Source of the DNA: Anaerolineaceae bacterium
GTDB lineage: Bacteria; Chloroflexota; Anaerolineae; Anaerolineales; Anaerolineaceae
Assembly: GCA_002702705.1 (NCBI GenBank)
Contig: PABH01000042.1
Location: 219,026-283,025, forward strand
DNA: 64,000 bases
Direction: 5' to 3'
Position 1 is the first letter of the stretch; each line of letters starts with the position of its first letter. The notes under the pieces are model-generated. The model saw only the letters and a list, made by a program, of their open reading frames with translations. It had not been told where the DNA came from and ran no database searches. The translations under genes and the position numbers were made by a program. Shown in pieces: positions 54,491 to 62,962 of this stretch.

Positions 54491-55426
54491 ATGAAACCAA
54501 AATTGATTTATAACCCAACCGCTGCAAAAGGAAAAGCTGGTCAAATTTTGGATAAAGTTCTAAGCTTGCTGGAAGAACGACAATTTGAATTTGATTTGCA
54601 ACTGACAGAAAAAGTTGGTGATGCGTTGTTATTTGCTAAACAAGCGGCTGAAGCCGGCTGCTCCTTGGTAATTGCGGCTGGTGGTGATGGCACACTGAAT
54701 GAAGTCATCAATGGGTTAATGCGAGCTGAATTAAATGGAAAAACACGCCCCGTATTGGCTGTATTACCTGTTGGTCGCGGAAACGATTTTGCTTTTGGGA
54801 TGGATGTACCCGACATTCTGGAAGAAGCCGTTCAGACCTTGGTTGCAGGCAAAACACGCTGTATTGATATTGGTTTTGTTCAGGGTGGAGATTACCCTGA
54901 TGGGCGTTATTTTGGAAATGGCATTGGATTGGGTTTCGATACTGTCGTTGGTTTTGAGGCAAATAAAATTAAATGGCTGCATGGTGGCGCTGCTTACATG
55001 GTAGGTTTAATACGAACCATTTTTAAGTATGCTCATGCACCGGTTTATGAAGTGATCATCAATGGTGAGACCCGGCAGCAGCCATTTTTGATGGTATCCA
55101 TCATGAACGGACGCCGAATGGGTGGTTCATTTTTAATGGCACCGGATGGTGATCCCGGTGATGGATTATTTAATTTATGTCTGGTGAACGAAGTACCACA
55201 AATCAAAATTCTTCCTGTGGCTGCCAAATTTATCAGTGGCACGCAGGCTGGACATCCAGCTGTTTCTATGGAACAAACAAAAGAGATAAATATCCGGGCA
55301 ATTAACGGTACCATTCCAGCCCATGCTGACGGGGAAACGTTGTGTACAGATGGTCTGGCGTTAAATGTGAAAATTTTGCCTAAACAAATCGAGCTTTTAT
55401 CTCGTGTAGAGGGAATTGTGTCATGA
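54491..55426 (+). CDS. Diacylglycerol/lipid kinase (YegS/DagK family)
   Basis: A 311-residue soluble lipid kinase. The nucleotide-binding motif GGDGTLNEVINGL lies near residue 63, and the PVGRGNDFAFGM motif near 97. NGIGLGFDTVVGFEANK and PFLMVSIMNGRRMGGSF complete the DAGK catalytic pattern, and a terminal beta-rich domain ends near residue 310. It phosphorylates diacylglycerol or a related lipid with ATP, feeding phosphatidic acid back into phospholipid synthesis. The PlsC-type acyltransferase gene overlaps its stop by 4 nt, a coupled pair. AAGGA lies 13 nt before ATG. Confidence 0.92.
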   Translation: MKPKLIYNPTAAKGKAGQILDKVLSLLEERQFEFDLQLTEKVGDALLFAKQAAEAGCSLVIAAGGDGTLNEVINGLMRAELNGKTRPVLAVLPVGRGNDFAFGMDVPDILEEAVQTLVAGKTRCIDIGFVQGGDYPDGRYFGNGIGLGFDTVVGFEANKIKWLHGGAAYMVGLIRTIFKYAHAPVYEVIINGETRQQPFLMVSIMNGRRMGGSFLMAPDGDPGDGLFNLCLVNEVPQIKILPVAAKFISGTQAGHPAVSMEQTKEINIRAINGTIPAHADGETLCTDGLALNVKILPKQIELLSRVEGIVS

Positions 55427-56097
55427 GAATCAAAGCAGGTTTGGTAAATTGGTTTTTAAGAGGTGTCTTTTCAATTCCATGTAAAATTGATAAAGATGAA
55501 TTAAGAAAAATTCCGCGGGAAGGCCCGTTGATTCTAGTTGGAAACCATATCAATTTTCTGGAAGCACCGGTTGTTTTTCCAATTCTGGACAACCCTAATT
55601 TGCGTGGTATCGCTAAAATCGAATCTTGGGATAACCCCTTATTTAATTTCTTGTTTAATATGTGGGGAATTTTTCCAATCGAACGAGGTACGATCGACCG
55701 GGAGGCGTTCCGAAAATCCTTCGAGGTTTTAGAAAAAGGTCAAATTTTAGCGGTTTCGCCGGAAGGCACCCGTAGTAAAGACGGTTTATTATTACAGGGC
55801 AAACCTGGCATTGTGGCTTTAGCTGCTCGCAGCAAAGCACCCATGTTACCAGTTGCTTTTTATGGTTATGAAGATTTTTGGGATAACCTTAAACATCTGC
55901 GGCGAACGCAGTTTCGGGTGAAAGTTGGTAAACCATTTGTTTTAATTACGGACGGAGCAAGTTTTTCTAAGGAAGCGCGCCAGGCTGCCACGGACGAGAT
56001 TATGTATAAAATTGCTGCATTAATGCCGGAAAAATATCACGGATATTACCAAAATCCCGAAAAGGTGGAATATAAACACCTCACCGATATCATTTAA
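55423..56097 (+). CDS. 1-acyl-sn-glycerol-3-phosphate acyltransferase-like (PlsC) enzyme
   Basis: A 224-residue acyltransferase. The catalytic motif is NHINFLEAP, giving HX4E in place of the usual HX4D, and the second block is IFPIERGTIDREAF. The third block, VSPEGTRSKDG (EGTRS), and the fourth, GKPGIVALAARSKAPMLPV, follow at proper spacing. It should acylate lysophosphatidate or a similar acceptor using acyl-ACP, acyl-CoA or acyl phosphate. Coupled translationally to the lipid kinase, it belongs to a phospholipid recycling unit. The Asp-to-Glu change may alter activity but appears in related sequences I remember. Confidence 0.9.
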   Translation: MRIKAGLVNWFLRGVFSIPCKIDKDELRKIPREGPLILVGNHINFLEAPVVFPILDNPNLRGIAKIESWDNPLFNFLFNMWGIFPIERGTIDREAFRKSFEVLEKGQILAVSPEGTRSKDGLLLQGKPGIVALAARSKAPMLPVAFYGYEDFWDNLKHLRRTQFRVKVGKPFVLITDGASFSKEARQAATDEIMYKIAALMPEKYHGYYQNPEKVEYKHLTDII

Positions 56098-56113
56098 TTT
56101 TTTGTTAAAGTTT

Positions 56114-56150
56114 TAAAAACTGGCTGCCCAATTGGACAGCCAGTTTTTTT
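56114..56150. terminator. Bidirectional terminator between lipid operon and subtilase
   Basis: AAAACTGGCTG at 56116-56126 and CAGCCAGTTTT at 56137-56147 form a perfect 11-bp stem with a 10-nt loop, flanked by A and T tracts. It ends both convergent transcripts. Confidence 0.85.
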
Positions 56151-56164
56151 AATAACTATTTAGC

Positions 56165-58036
56165 TTATTGAGCCACAAATGTTGTAGCGGCTTCTGCATT
56201 GGTGTATCCCTCTTTTGTAACCAATGCGTTCACTGTAAACGTACCAGGGCCATCTTTGCGTATCCGAATTGAGTAACTGAGACTTACACTTCCATTTGTA
56301 TCGGTCAAGCCACTGAGCGTGGTAGTAGAACCACTTGGTTTGTTGATGGTAACAGTTACAGCCGCACCGCTCACAGGTTGTGCATTTTCATCTACGGCAT
56401 TAACGGTGATCGTCACTCTTTCACGATCGGCATAAGTCGATTTATCGGTAGATACTTCTGCAAACATTTGGATATCGTCCGGAGGTGGTGGCGGTTCCAC
56501 CCCACCCAAATAGTCAAGAGCTGCTTTGGCCTGCACGAGGCCATAACCATAAGCAACATCTCTACCGGGATCACCCAAATCTTCAGCGGTCGTGGTCAAT
56601 GCATCACGAATTTCTGCATTTGTCCAGGAAGTATTCGCGCTCCAAATTAGAGCAGCCACGCCGGAAACATGGGGCGTCGCCATCGAGGTGCCATCCCATT
56701 CCTCATAACCATTTGCATTCCATTGGATATCGGCATGTAAGGTTGCTGGTTGACCGAGTTTATTTTCAACAAGGTATAAACCATCTTCCTGACTGAGGCT
56801 GATTGCCACAATCGCGGATGTATTACCATCTCCCAAGGTAAATAGAGCATCACCAAGCTCGTTATTGTAAATAATGACACCAGCCGCACCACTATCTTGG
56901 GCAAACATTACTTTTTCATAAAAACTGATATCTCCGCGTTGGCATAATGCGATTTTTCCGGATAAGGCCTGGTCTATTGCCAGACAAAGTCCACCATCAG
57001 CCAAAGCAGCCGAAATCTCTCCATAGGGAGCATATTCAATATGGTTTGCCGAATACTCAACACCATCTACCATTGCATAGTTGGTTTCAATATAAGGCAG
57101 TGTACTTAATACAGCTACACCGGGTGCAGCAATTTCCACTGTGCTGTTTTGTTGTGAAAAATCAGCAATTTCTTTGTTTTCATCAATAGCAGCAACCGAC
57201 ATGACGGAGCTGTATCCACCAGGGTAACTGATCGCGGTGTTGCCATCATTTCCGGCGGCAGCGATTGAGAGAATACCTTGCGCATAATGGGTGTTAAAGG
57301 CGCGTTCTTCCTGTTTGGATTTTTGGGTACCACCTAAACTCATGCTGATCACATTTGCTCCAGCAGCGGCACAATGGGAAGCAGCGTCAACCAATGTAGA
57401 AGAATAGGTCCAGGCGCAATCATCACCAAATACTTTCACAATATAAAGATTGGTTCCACCTGGATTTACGCCCACCACACCTACCTCATTCAAGGCGGCT
57501 GTAATGGTTCCAGCGACATGGGTTCCATGACCACAGGTATCTTCCGCCCAATTGGCTGGATATCCCCCTACTATGTTGACACCCTGAAAATCTTCATGCC
57601 CGGTATATAATCCGGAGTCAATAATACAAACCGTACGATCCGCCCCTGTAGGTGCGCCAGCATCAATTACTCCATTATAGTCGGCATCCCAAATTTCTCT
57701 GGACTGCACCATGTCAATACCGTAAGGGACTGTTTCGCCATAAGCATAACGAACAGCATCTTCTTCGATGCTAACTACATTGGGGTTATGGCGTAAACCA
57801 TTTAATGCATTCTCCGGTACAGTAACCACAAAACTATTTAAATCATCAAAACGATAGTGATGCTCTGCACCAACGCCATTTAAAGCTTTTTCAACCTGGT
57901 TGCCCTGTCCGGGAACAAACTCCACCCAGACACGCATTTTACCTTGGTTACTTGTGTATGCAGGTGTGGTCATTGAAGCCACAAGGACAACAACCATTAC
58001 AACTGCAAACAACCTTAGGAAACTTTTCATTTCCAT
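56165..58036 (-). CDS. Secreted S8 subtilisin-like serine peptidase with PA and Ig-like domains
   Basis: A 623-residue exported peptidase. The signal peptide spans about 1-28. An I9-type propeptide region covers about 33-95. The catalytic triad is Asp140 (CIIDSGLYTGHEDF), His170 (CGHGTHVAGT) and Ser451 (WDGTSMATPHVSG), with oxyanion Asn263. A protease-associated domain is inserted at about 345-425 (IALCQRGDISFYEKVMFAQD). A PPPPDD linker near 515 leads to a C-terminal Ig-like (Big) domain, about 520-620. It degrades extracellular protein. AGGAGG lies 8 nt before ATG 58036. The leader contains a promoter, a palindrome and a terminator-like hairpin, suggesting regulated expression. Confidence 0.95.
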   Translation of the reverse strand: MEMKSFLRLFAVVMVVVLVASMTTPAYTSNQGKMRVWVEFVPGQGNQVEKALNGVGAEHHYRFDDLNSFVVTVPENALNGLRHNPNVVSIEEDAVRYAYGETVPYGIDMVQSREIWDADYNGVIDAGAPTGADRTVCIIDSGLYTGHEDFQGVNIVGGYPANWAEDTCGHGTHVAGTITAALNEVGVVGVNPGGTNLYIVKVFGDDCAWTYSSTLVDAASHCAAAGANVISMSLGGTQKSKQEERAFNTHYAQGILSIAAAGNDGNTAISYPGGYSSVMSVAAIDENKEIADFSQQNSTVEIAAPGVAVLSTLPYIETNYAMVDGVEYSANHIEYAPYGEISAALADGGLCLAIDQALSGKIALCQRGDISFYEKVMFAQDSGAAGVIIYNNELGDALFTLGDGNTSAIVAISLSQEDGLYLVENKLGQPATLHADIQWNANGYEEWDGTSMATPHVSGVAALIWSANTSWTNAEIRDALTTTAEDLGDPGRDVAYGYGLVQAKAALDYLGGVEPPPPPDDIQMFAEVSTDKSTYADRERVTITVNAVDENAQPVSGAAVTVTINKPSGSTTTLSGLTDTNGSVSLSYSIRIRKDGPGTFTVNALVTKEGYTNAEAATTFVAQ

Positions 58037-58073
58037 TCTCTTGCCTCCTCATTATTGGTTTTATTGGGAAAAT

Positions 58074-58133
58074 ATAAAAAAAGACAAACCTAAATTGATG
58101 GTCATAACTTACGGCGATGATGTTTAGGTTTGT
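58074..58133 (-). terminator. Terminator-like hairpin in the subtilase leader
   Basis: ACAAACCTAAA at 58084-58094 pairs with TTTAGGTTTGT at 58123-58133 over a 28-nt loop. On the minus strand a run of seven T follows. It could end the upstream GT-C gene, or, since a promoter lies just before it (see 58138-58166), act as an attenuator of the subtilase. Confidence 0.65.
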
Positions 58134-58137
58134 TATT

Positions 58138-58166
58138 ATTATCCGACGAATATCATGAAAAAGCAA
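58138..58166 (-). promoter_or_regulatory. Putative promoter of the subtilase gene
   Basis: On the minus strand TTGCTT (plus 58161-58166), a 17-bp spacer and GATAAT (plus 58138-58143) form a -35/-10 pair. Transcription would start at about 58132, at the base of the hairpin, leaving an approximately 95-nt leader. The -35 is weak (3 of 6 consensus bases), the -10 good (5 of 6). Confidence 0.5.
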
Positions 58167-58189
58167 TAATATTATGCCTAATTACTACT

Positions 58190-58211
58190 TATGTACTATA
58201 AATAGTACATA
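58190..58211. promoter_or_regulatory. 22-bp operator-like palindrome upstream of the subtilase promoter
   Basis: TATGTACTA (58190-58198) and TAGTACATA (58203-58211) form a perfect inverted repeat around TAAA. It lies about 25 bp upstream of the proposed -35 and about 75 bp past the GT-C stop codon on that strand, a typical place for an activator or repressor site. Confidence 0.6.
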
Positions 58212-58285
58212 AAGGGTGTTATTTCTTATAAATCCGATAGCGAACATTCCGCTAATAATTTGATTATTTTTTACTAACCAAACCC

Positions 58286-59866
58286 TTACTTAAGGTGATA
58301 CACCCGATATTTTTCACCGGTAAAGGCTGGGGTAAATTCAATAATAAATTCGGTTTGGGTTTGAAATGCCTGGATATCAGCTTCATTCCAGGTGAAAATT
58401 TTATTATATGAATATATTTCTTCCCCCGGTTCGGTTAGATTGATATCCCAATGGCCAATTGTTATTAAAACCGGTTGTTCATATTCTTGTTTTAACGCTT
58501 CACCAATTTGAATTAACTCTCCCAACGAAAGGCTGGTTTCAGCATCATTTGCCCAGGAAACTGTTTTTCCAAAACGCTGTTCGCGCGGAATGTAAATTTT
58601 ATTGTTTACATAATAAGGCAAAGACTCCATCATATAGTCGGGTTCCGCTAAAATAATTGCATTGTTATATTCGGGTGAATTAGCCAAAAATTCACCAAAC
58701 TGTTTACTGGCACTGGCTGGGGTAGTAATTTCTTTCCAAACAGTTGTTTGATTTAAGAAGACATTACCTATTAACAAAACTGTAAAAGCTGAATACCCGA
58801 CTTTAAATGCTAAACCTGGAAAACCCGTGATTTTTTTATTTTTCAAAGAATCGAGAAATAACCAATATAGGAAAACGATAAATACAACATACAAGGCTTG
58901 GTGGCGAAATTTTCCACTATACACCAACAAGAATGTTGCACCCATCAAGGTCTGAGCACCAAAAGCAGCCAGCATATACGCGGGACGTTTCATCAGTCCT
59001 ACAGCCATCAATGGCAATACTAGAATGGTGATCCAACCAGGGAAAGATTCGGGGAATAGTTTAGAAAATGTAGTGTTGGATTCAGTGATGGTGCGGAGTA
59101 AAGTTTTTATGATTACCAGTGGTTCCAGATTGATGTTGTTGGTAACCAAAATACTGTTTTCTTTAGGGTAGATGTACACCAAGCACAAAACGATACCCAC
59201 AAAAACAATTAATAAAGGTAAATAAAGGAAAACCAATTGTTTCTTAAAGGTAAGGGGGCGCTGGTTACGAAAAAAGTCCCATACCCAAACCAAACAAATT
59301 AATCCAACAAAAATGAGGGAATGGACATTCGTATTAGCAAGGAAAAACAAAGCCAAAGCCAAAGGATAGGGTTGGGAAAAACGTTTTTTGTACAAGATGG
59401 CAATTACAAATAACAACAGCATGCTGATGCCGTAGTTTCTTGCCATTACAGAATATTCATACAAAGAGATCGAACTAAACAAAAATAATAACCGTGTCCA
59501 TAATGGGAATGGAGCGTAAAACATAAACAAACAAACCGCAAGGAATGCAATGCTGACGCCCAAAATAGGTAACCATAAGGGCGTATTAATGATTGATTTT
59601 CCAATGAATAAAAGCACATACCATAAAAATGGATGGCCTTCATACTGCAGTAAATTGTAAAAATCAGAAGGAGATTGAATTTCTTGAACAAGAGAAAATG
59701 CACGAACTTCATCTCGCCAAAATTCATGTTGGGTTTCTGTATAAACAACCAAAACCAGCCAGATCGATAAAAAAATCAGGGTGAAATGGATCGTTTTTTT
59801 GTTGGATCGTGCGTTTTTTGATTGGAGAAAATTTGTGATTCTTTTTAAAAACGAATAATTATTCAT
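58286..59866 (-). CDS. GT-C-fold membrane glycosyltransferase (ArnT/PMT-like)
   Basis: A 526-residue polytopic protein with about eleven helices. The family's acidic motif follows the first helix, HEFWRDEVRAFSLV near residue 50, and YEGHPFLWYVLL near 75 is the second conserved loop, as in PMT/ArnT-like GT39/GT83 enzymes that use lipid-linked sugars. The last 120 residues form a soluble extracytoplasmic domain. A role in glycosylating a surface glycan or lipid is probable, but the acceptor is not known. It is followed, about 150 nt on, by a hairpin and T run. Confidence 0.82.
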   Translation of the reverse strand: MNNYSFLKRITNFLQSKNARSNKKTIHFTLIFLSIWLVLVVYTETQHEFWRDEVRAFSLVQEIQSPSDFYNLLQYEGHPFLWYVLLFIGKSIINTPLWLPILGVSIAFLAVCLFMFYAPFPLWTRLLFLFSSISLYEYSVMARNYGISMLLLFVIAILYKKRFSQPYPLALALFFLANTNVHSLIFVGLICLVWVWDFFRNQRPLTFKKQLVFLYLPLLIVFVGIVLCLVYIYPKENSILVTNNINLEPLVIIKTLLRTITESNTTFSKLFPESFPGWITILVLPLMAVGLMKRPAYMLAAFGAQTLMGATFLLVYSGKFRHQALYVVFIVFLYWLFLDSLKNKKITGFPGLAFKVGYSAFTVLLIGNVFLNQTTVWKEITTPASASKQFGEFLANSPEYNNAIILAEPDYMMESLPYYVNNKIYIPREQRFGKTVSWANDAETSLSLGELIQIGEALKQEYEQPVLITIGHWDINLTEPGEEIYSYNKIFTWNEADIQAFQTQTEFIIEFTPAFTGEKYRVYHLK

Positions 59867-59950
59867 TAAATGATATTACCCTACCCGACAATACGTTATC
59901 TGTAGTGGGTATTATAGCTTAACTTACTGGTTTCATTTCCGATAAGATGA

Positions 59951-60883
59951 TTATGATCTGATTTTCTTCACTGCTTGATCTATGAAAAAATTTAACCCTT
60001 TTAAGATGCTTTCTTCTGTTATATCCATTCGATCGTATTGGTAAAAAAAAGAAGCCCACCCTTTAAGATCTGAACCAGCAAGACGGATTAGACGTAGTGC
60101 TGCTACCAAATCCCAGTAGGGTAAAAGCGAAAAATCAAGATCGTTAAGAGACATATACTGCTCAGTAAACAAGTTCATCGTGTCTGTACCCGAAATCCAA
60201 CACAAATCCAACCTGCTGACAGCCAGATCAAACAACGGAGAACCAATTTCCGCATCTTCCCAATCGATGATTCCAACAAGTTGATCCCCTTTCCAAATTA
60301 AATTACCATGCCAAAAATCACCATGCACGAGAACGGGTTGGTTGCGATCTTGTATAGGCCATTGTTTTTTGAGCAAACTCCAAATCTGAACTCCCCTCAT
60401 TAAATTGTTATCTGAGGGAGGGTGTTCAGGTAAAAGATTAATTAAACGATTTGACTGTCTGGATAAATTTGATAATTCAGGAGAACTTAACGATATTTTA
60501 TGAATTTGCGCCAGATAGTCCGCAAGTTGTTCAGGGAAAAATGCAGGAGGAAGCCATGGAAATAGAGGCCGCCCCTCAATAAAATCAAGAATAATATAAG
60601 GAATTGGTGATGTGTTCCAATGAATGGGATTGGAAACAGGTAAACCTTGTTCTCGTAAAAATTTTAAAAGCTTAAATTCATTTTCCACAATAGTGGGATT
60701 ATTCTGCAGTACGTTCTCAGAGGGTACTCGCATAATCATTTTTTGGATGGTGCCATCCGGTTGGTTTAATTCAAAAGCCGTCATTTGTGCGGACATACCA
60801 CCAGATAAATCCCATTTACGATGAAGGTGGGAATTCGGAAAAATGTCGTTAAAAATCACGTTAAAGGTCTCGGTTGTACTCAT
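59951..60883 (-). CDS. APH-like phosphotransferase family protein
   Basis: A 310-residue kinase of the aminoglycoside phosphotransferase/choline kinase fold. VLVHGDFWHGNLIWKGD near 185 is the catalytic loop (HGD-x-x-x-x-N) and VGIIDWEDAEIGSPLFDLA near 205 is the metal-binding DWE motif. The N-lobe has the strand IQKMIMRVPSE. It may phosphorylate a small molecule such as a sugar amine or macrolide; resistance function is not implied. GGA precedes ATG 60883; a TTG one codon upstream (60886) is an alternative. Confidence 0.88.
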   Translation of the reverse strand: MSTTETFNVIFNDIFPNSHLHRKWDLSGGMSAQMTAFELNQPDGTIQKMIMRVPSENVLQNNPTIVENEFKLLKFLREQGLPVSNPIHWNTSPIPYIILDFIEGRPLFPWLPPAFFPEQLADYLAQIHKISLSSPELSNLSRQSNRLINLLPEHPPSDNNLMRGVQIWSLLKKQWPIQDRNQPVLVHGDFWHGNLIWKGDQLVGIIDWEDAEIGSPLFDLAVSRLDLCWISGTDTMNLFTEQYMSLNDLDFSLLPYWDLVAALRLIRLAGSDLKGWASFFYQYDRMDITEESILKGLNFFIDQAVKKIRS

Positions 60884-61051
60884 CAAAATCCATTATTTTG
60901 GTAAATTTTTATCGGAAACTCACCAAGATTACCAAATCTGCTTTTTTCATTTACTATACCAGAACGCTGCCTATTTTTTCAAACTCATCCCAAACTATTC
61001 AGAGTTCTTCTTAAAACAATATTGAATAAAGGATTTTTTCGATTCGTTGTG

Positions 61052-62614
61052 TTAATTTGTGATAGAGACCTGTTGTGGACCAAGCAAATCGACAATCACA
61101 TCCCTTACCCAATAGGGTGATTGACCCTGACGCGAAAGACGGCGAACCCCTTCAAGGTTATTTCCCAAGGTAACGATGGCTGGTTCTTCATCGGATGAAT
61201 GCTGGTTTTGAATTTGGCCCAAACCAACAGTTGCCAACAGTCCATTGCATAAACAACGTTTATTTTCTGCATTCCGCGGCAAACCTCGTTTTTTTACAAA
61301 ATTTTCCACGGGTTCCGCCATACAACGTTGAAACAACCGCCGACTGCCATCTTCATTAGGTTTACTCAAACCACGTTGTTGCAAGAGTCCCAAGTCGCAA
61401 ACCCTCCTGCGGGATTCATAAACCGACTCTTCTGCCAAAGTCCCTTCCAAATTAACAACTTTAAATGGGTACCCTGTCGGCGAAAAAAGGGTGGTTAAAA
61501 CCATATCAGATTCAGCTACACCCTTTTTTAACTCATTTCGGATGGCTGTTTTATAGGCAGCTTGCATTCCCGATTCTTCAGCCAAAGCAAAGACAGAACC
61601 TGCTTGAATACCAACTGCTCCAATACCAATCGCATATTCCACTTTTTCCCGGCTGCTGTAACCACCAGCCAGCCAAAAAGGAAGACCAGCCTGACGAATC
61701 ACAGCAAAATCAGGTTCATCTGTTTGGTCATAAACTGGCTGTCCTTTTTCATCCAACGTTAAGGGACCTTGTGGACCAGCGTTATGCCCTCCCGCAGTAT
61801 GATGTTCAATAATAAAACCATCCGGGCTTTCAGTTTGACTGTTGGTTAGTGCTGTGACCAGATTTTCAGAAGAAACAATTGCTAAAAATGCAGGGCGCTC
61901 CAATGGTTGTTGGGTTAATTTTCCATTGGCAATGGTGTGAGGATCAAAACTAAGGGTAAAATCTTCTCCCGATTGACGATACAAAACGGTTAAGGATTTT
62001 GTCACAACCTGATGTTGTGTTAATTGAGAACATATAGCAGCCAATCCATCCGGATTGCCCGCGCCAACAATTAAACCATCTATTCCTGCCAACATGGCAC
62101 CATATATGGTATAGATCAAAGGTAATTCGATTTTGTACAAAAAATTCATAAAAATGCGACCACTATGACCTTGCTTGGCTAACCAGGTTTCCGCAAAACC
62201 GGTGGCGATTAAAATTTCAATCACCTCTTCGTCCAATGATAATTCCGTCACGACTTCAGATTCATTCACAAATGGAAGTTGACCTGTTCCATTCGGTGTC
62301 TGTAATATTTGTTTTGGAGGGTATTTAAACCGGTCTGATGGATCTTTTCCACCCTCAATAAAAAAGCGGTTAATTATCTTTTGACCAATCGTAATGCCAA
62401 ATTTTTCATCAAAGATGGATAATGCTTGCCGGATATATCCACCAGGATCTCCTAACTGTAATAAACGGGTATAAACCAAATCGAGTCCCGTGCCCGATAT
62501 CGTGCCAGCTGTAACACCTGGTCTTTCTTTTGCAACAGCCTGCGCCAGCCGCCAATTGGAAACATAAACTCCCATCCCACCTTGGATGAGTTTAATATCT
62601 TGAAGGAATCGCAT
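61052..62614 (-). CDS. Nitronate monooxygenase-like / PfaD-type flavoenzyme
   Basis: A 520-residue FMN-dependent TIM-barrel protein of the nitronate monooxygenase superfamily, to which the PUFA-synthase enoyl reductase PfaD also belongs. Conserved blocks include LIQGGMGVYVSNWRLAQAVA, VTAGTISGTG, GLIVGAGNPDGLAA, HHTAGGHNAGPQGP and WLAGGYSSREKVEYAIGIG. The last 110 residues carry four Cys (RRRVCDLG, FQRCMAEP, RCLCNGL) and are unlike classical short nitronate monooxygenases. Length (520) is near PfaD's (about 540). AAGGAG lies 8 nt before ATG 62614. It is the best candidate in this window for the missing enoyl reductase of the synthase at 15.6-24.2 kb, but lies 37 kb away. Confidence 0.8.
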   Translation of the reverse strand: MRFLQDIKLIQGGMGVYVSNWRLAQAVAKERPGVTAGTISGTGLDLVYTRLLQLGDPGGYIRQALSIFDEKFGITIGQKIINRFFIEGGKDPSDRFKYPPKQILQTPNGTGQLPFVNESEVVTELSLDEEVIEILIATGFAETWLAKQGHSGRIFMNFLYKIELPLIYTIYGAMLAGIDGLIVGAGNPDGLAAICSQLTQHQVVTKSLTVLYRQSGEDFTLSFDPHTIANGKLTQQPLERPAFLAIVSSENLVTALTNSQTESPDGFIIEHHTAGGHNAGPQGPLTLDEKGQPVYDQTDEPDFAVIRQAGLPFWLAGGYSSREKVEYAIGIGAVGIQAGSVFALAEESGMQAAYKTAIRNELKKGVAESDMVLTTLFSPTGYPFKVVNLEGTLAEESVYESRRRVCDLGLLQQRGLSKPNEDGSRRLFQRCMAEPVENFVKKRGLPRNAENKRCLCNGLLATVGLGQIQNQHSSDEEPAIVTLGNNLEGVRRLSRQGQSPYWVRDVIVDLLGPQQVSITN

Positions 62615-62961
62615 TCACATTCTCCTTAACAATAATTTTTTTAACCAATAACAACGGTGCTCAAAAGCTTAATAAAAATCAGCACCAATGATCAGAAATC
62701 TTAATGGCTACTTGATTTATAACCCCGCATTTTGAAAAAAGATTTGGTTGGTTCATTACTGCCCTGGTTGAGTTAGCAAATTTTCAAGTGGAATATTTTC
62801 TTGAGAGTCGCTTCAGCCTATTACGGATTAGCCTTCGAAAGAGAACTCAGTAAACACAATGAAAAGACAAACCCCGATTCACGATTGATATGGGTTTAAC
62901 CTTTATAACCCAGTTTAACTTCGGTTTGGGATGAGATGATAAAAACGCCCCATTGTGGGCG
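62615..62961. other. Intergenic region without a gene
   Basis: About 350 nt with no convincing reading frame. It holds the SD and presumably the promoter of the flavoenzyme gene at one side and a terminator for the metallo-hydrolase gene at the other. Between them I see only weak short inverted repeats such as GGGTT and AACCC around 62893-62912. Confidence 0.5.
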
Positions 62962-62962
62962 T
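62938..62962 (-). terminator. Intrinsic terminator of the MBL-fold gene
   Basis: ACGCCC at 62945-62950 and GGGCGT at 62957-62962 form a stem with a 6-nt loop. On the minus strand the second arm is followed by TTTTATC. It overlaps the last base of the stop codon. Confidence 0.75.

Noticed and set aside
59951..60883. Aminoglycoside resistance gene
   Set aside because: The APH fold is shared by many housekeeping kinases, and no resistance-type neighbourhood or mobile element is present.
62893..62912. Short GGGTT/AACCC inverted repeat as a terminator
   Set aside because: Only five base pairs, with no T run; likely chance.
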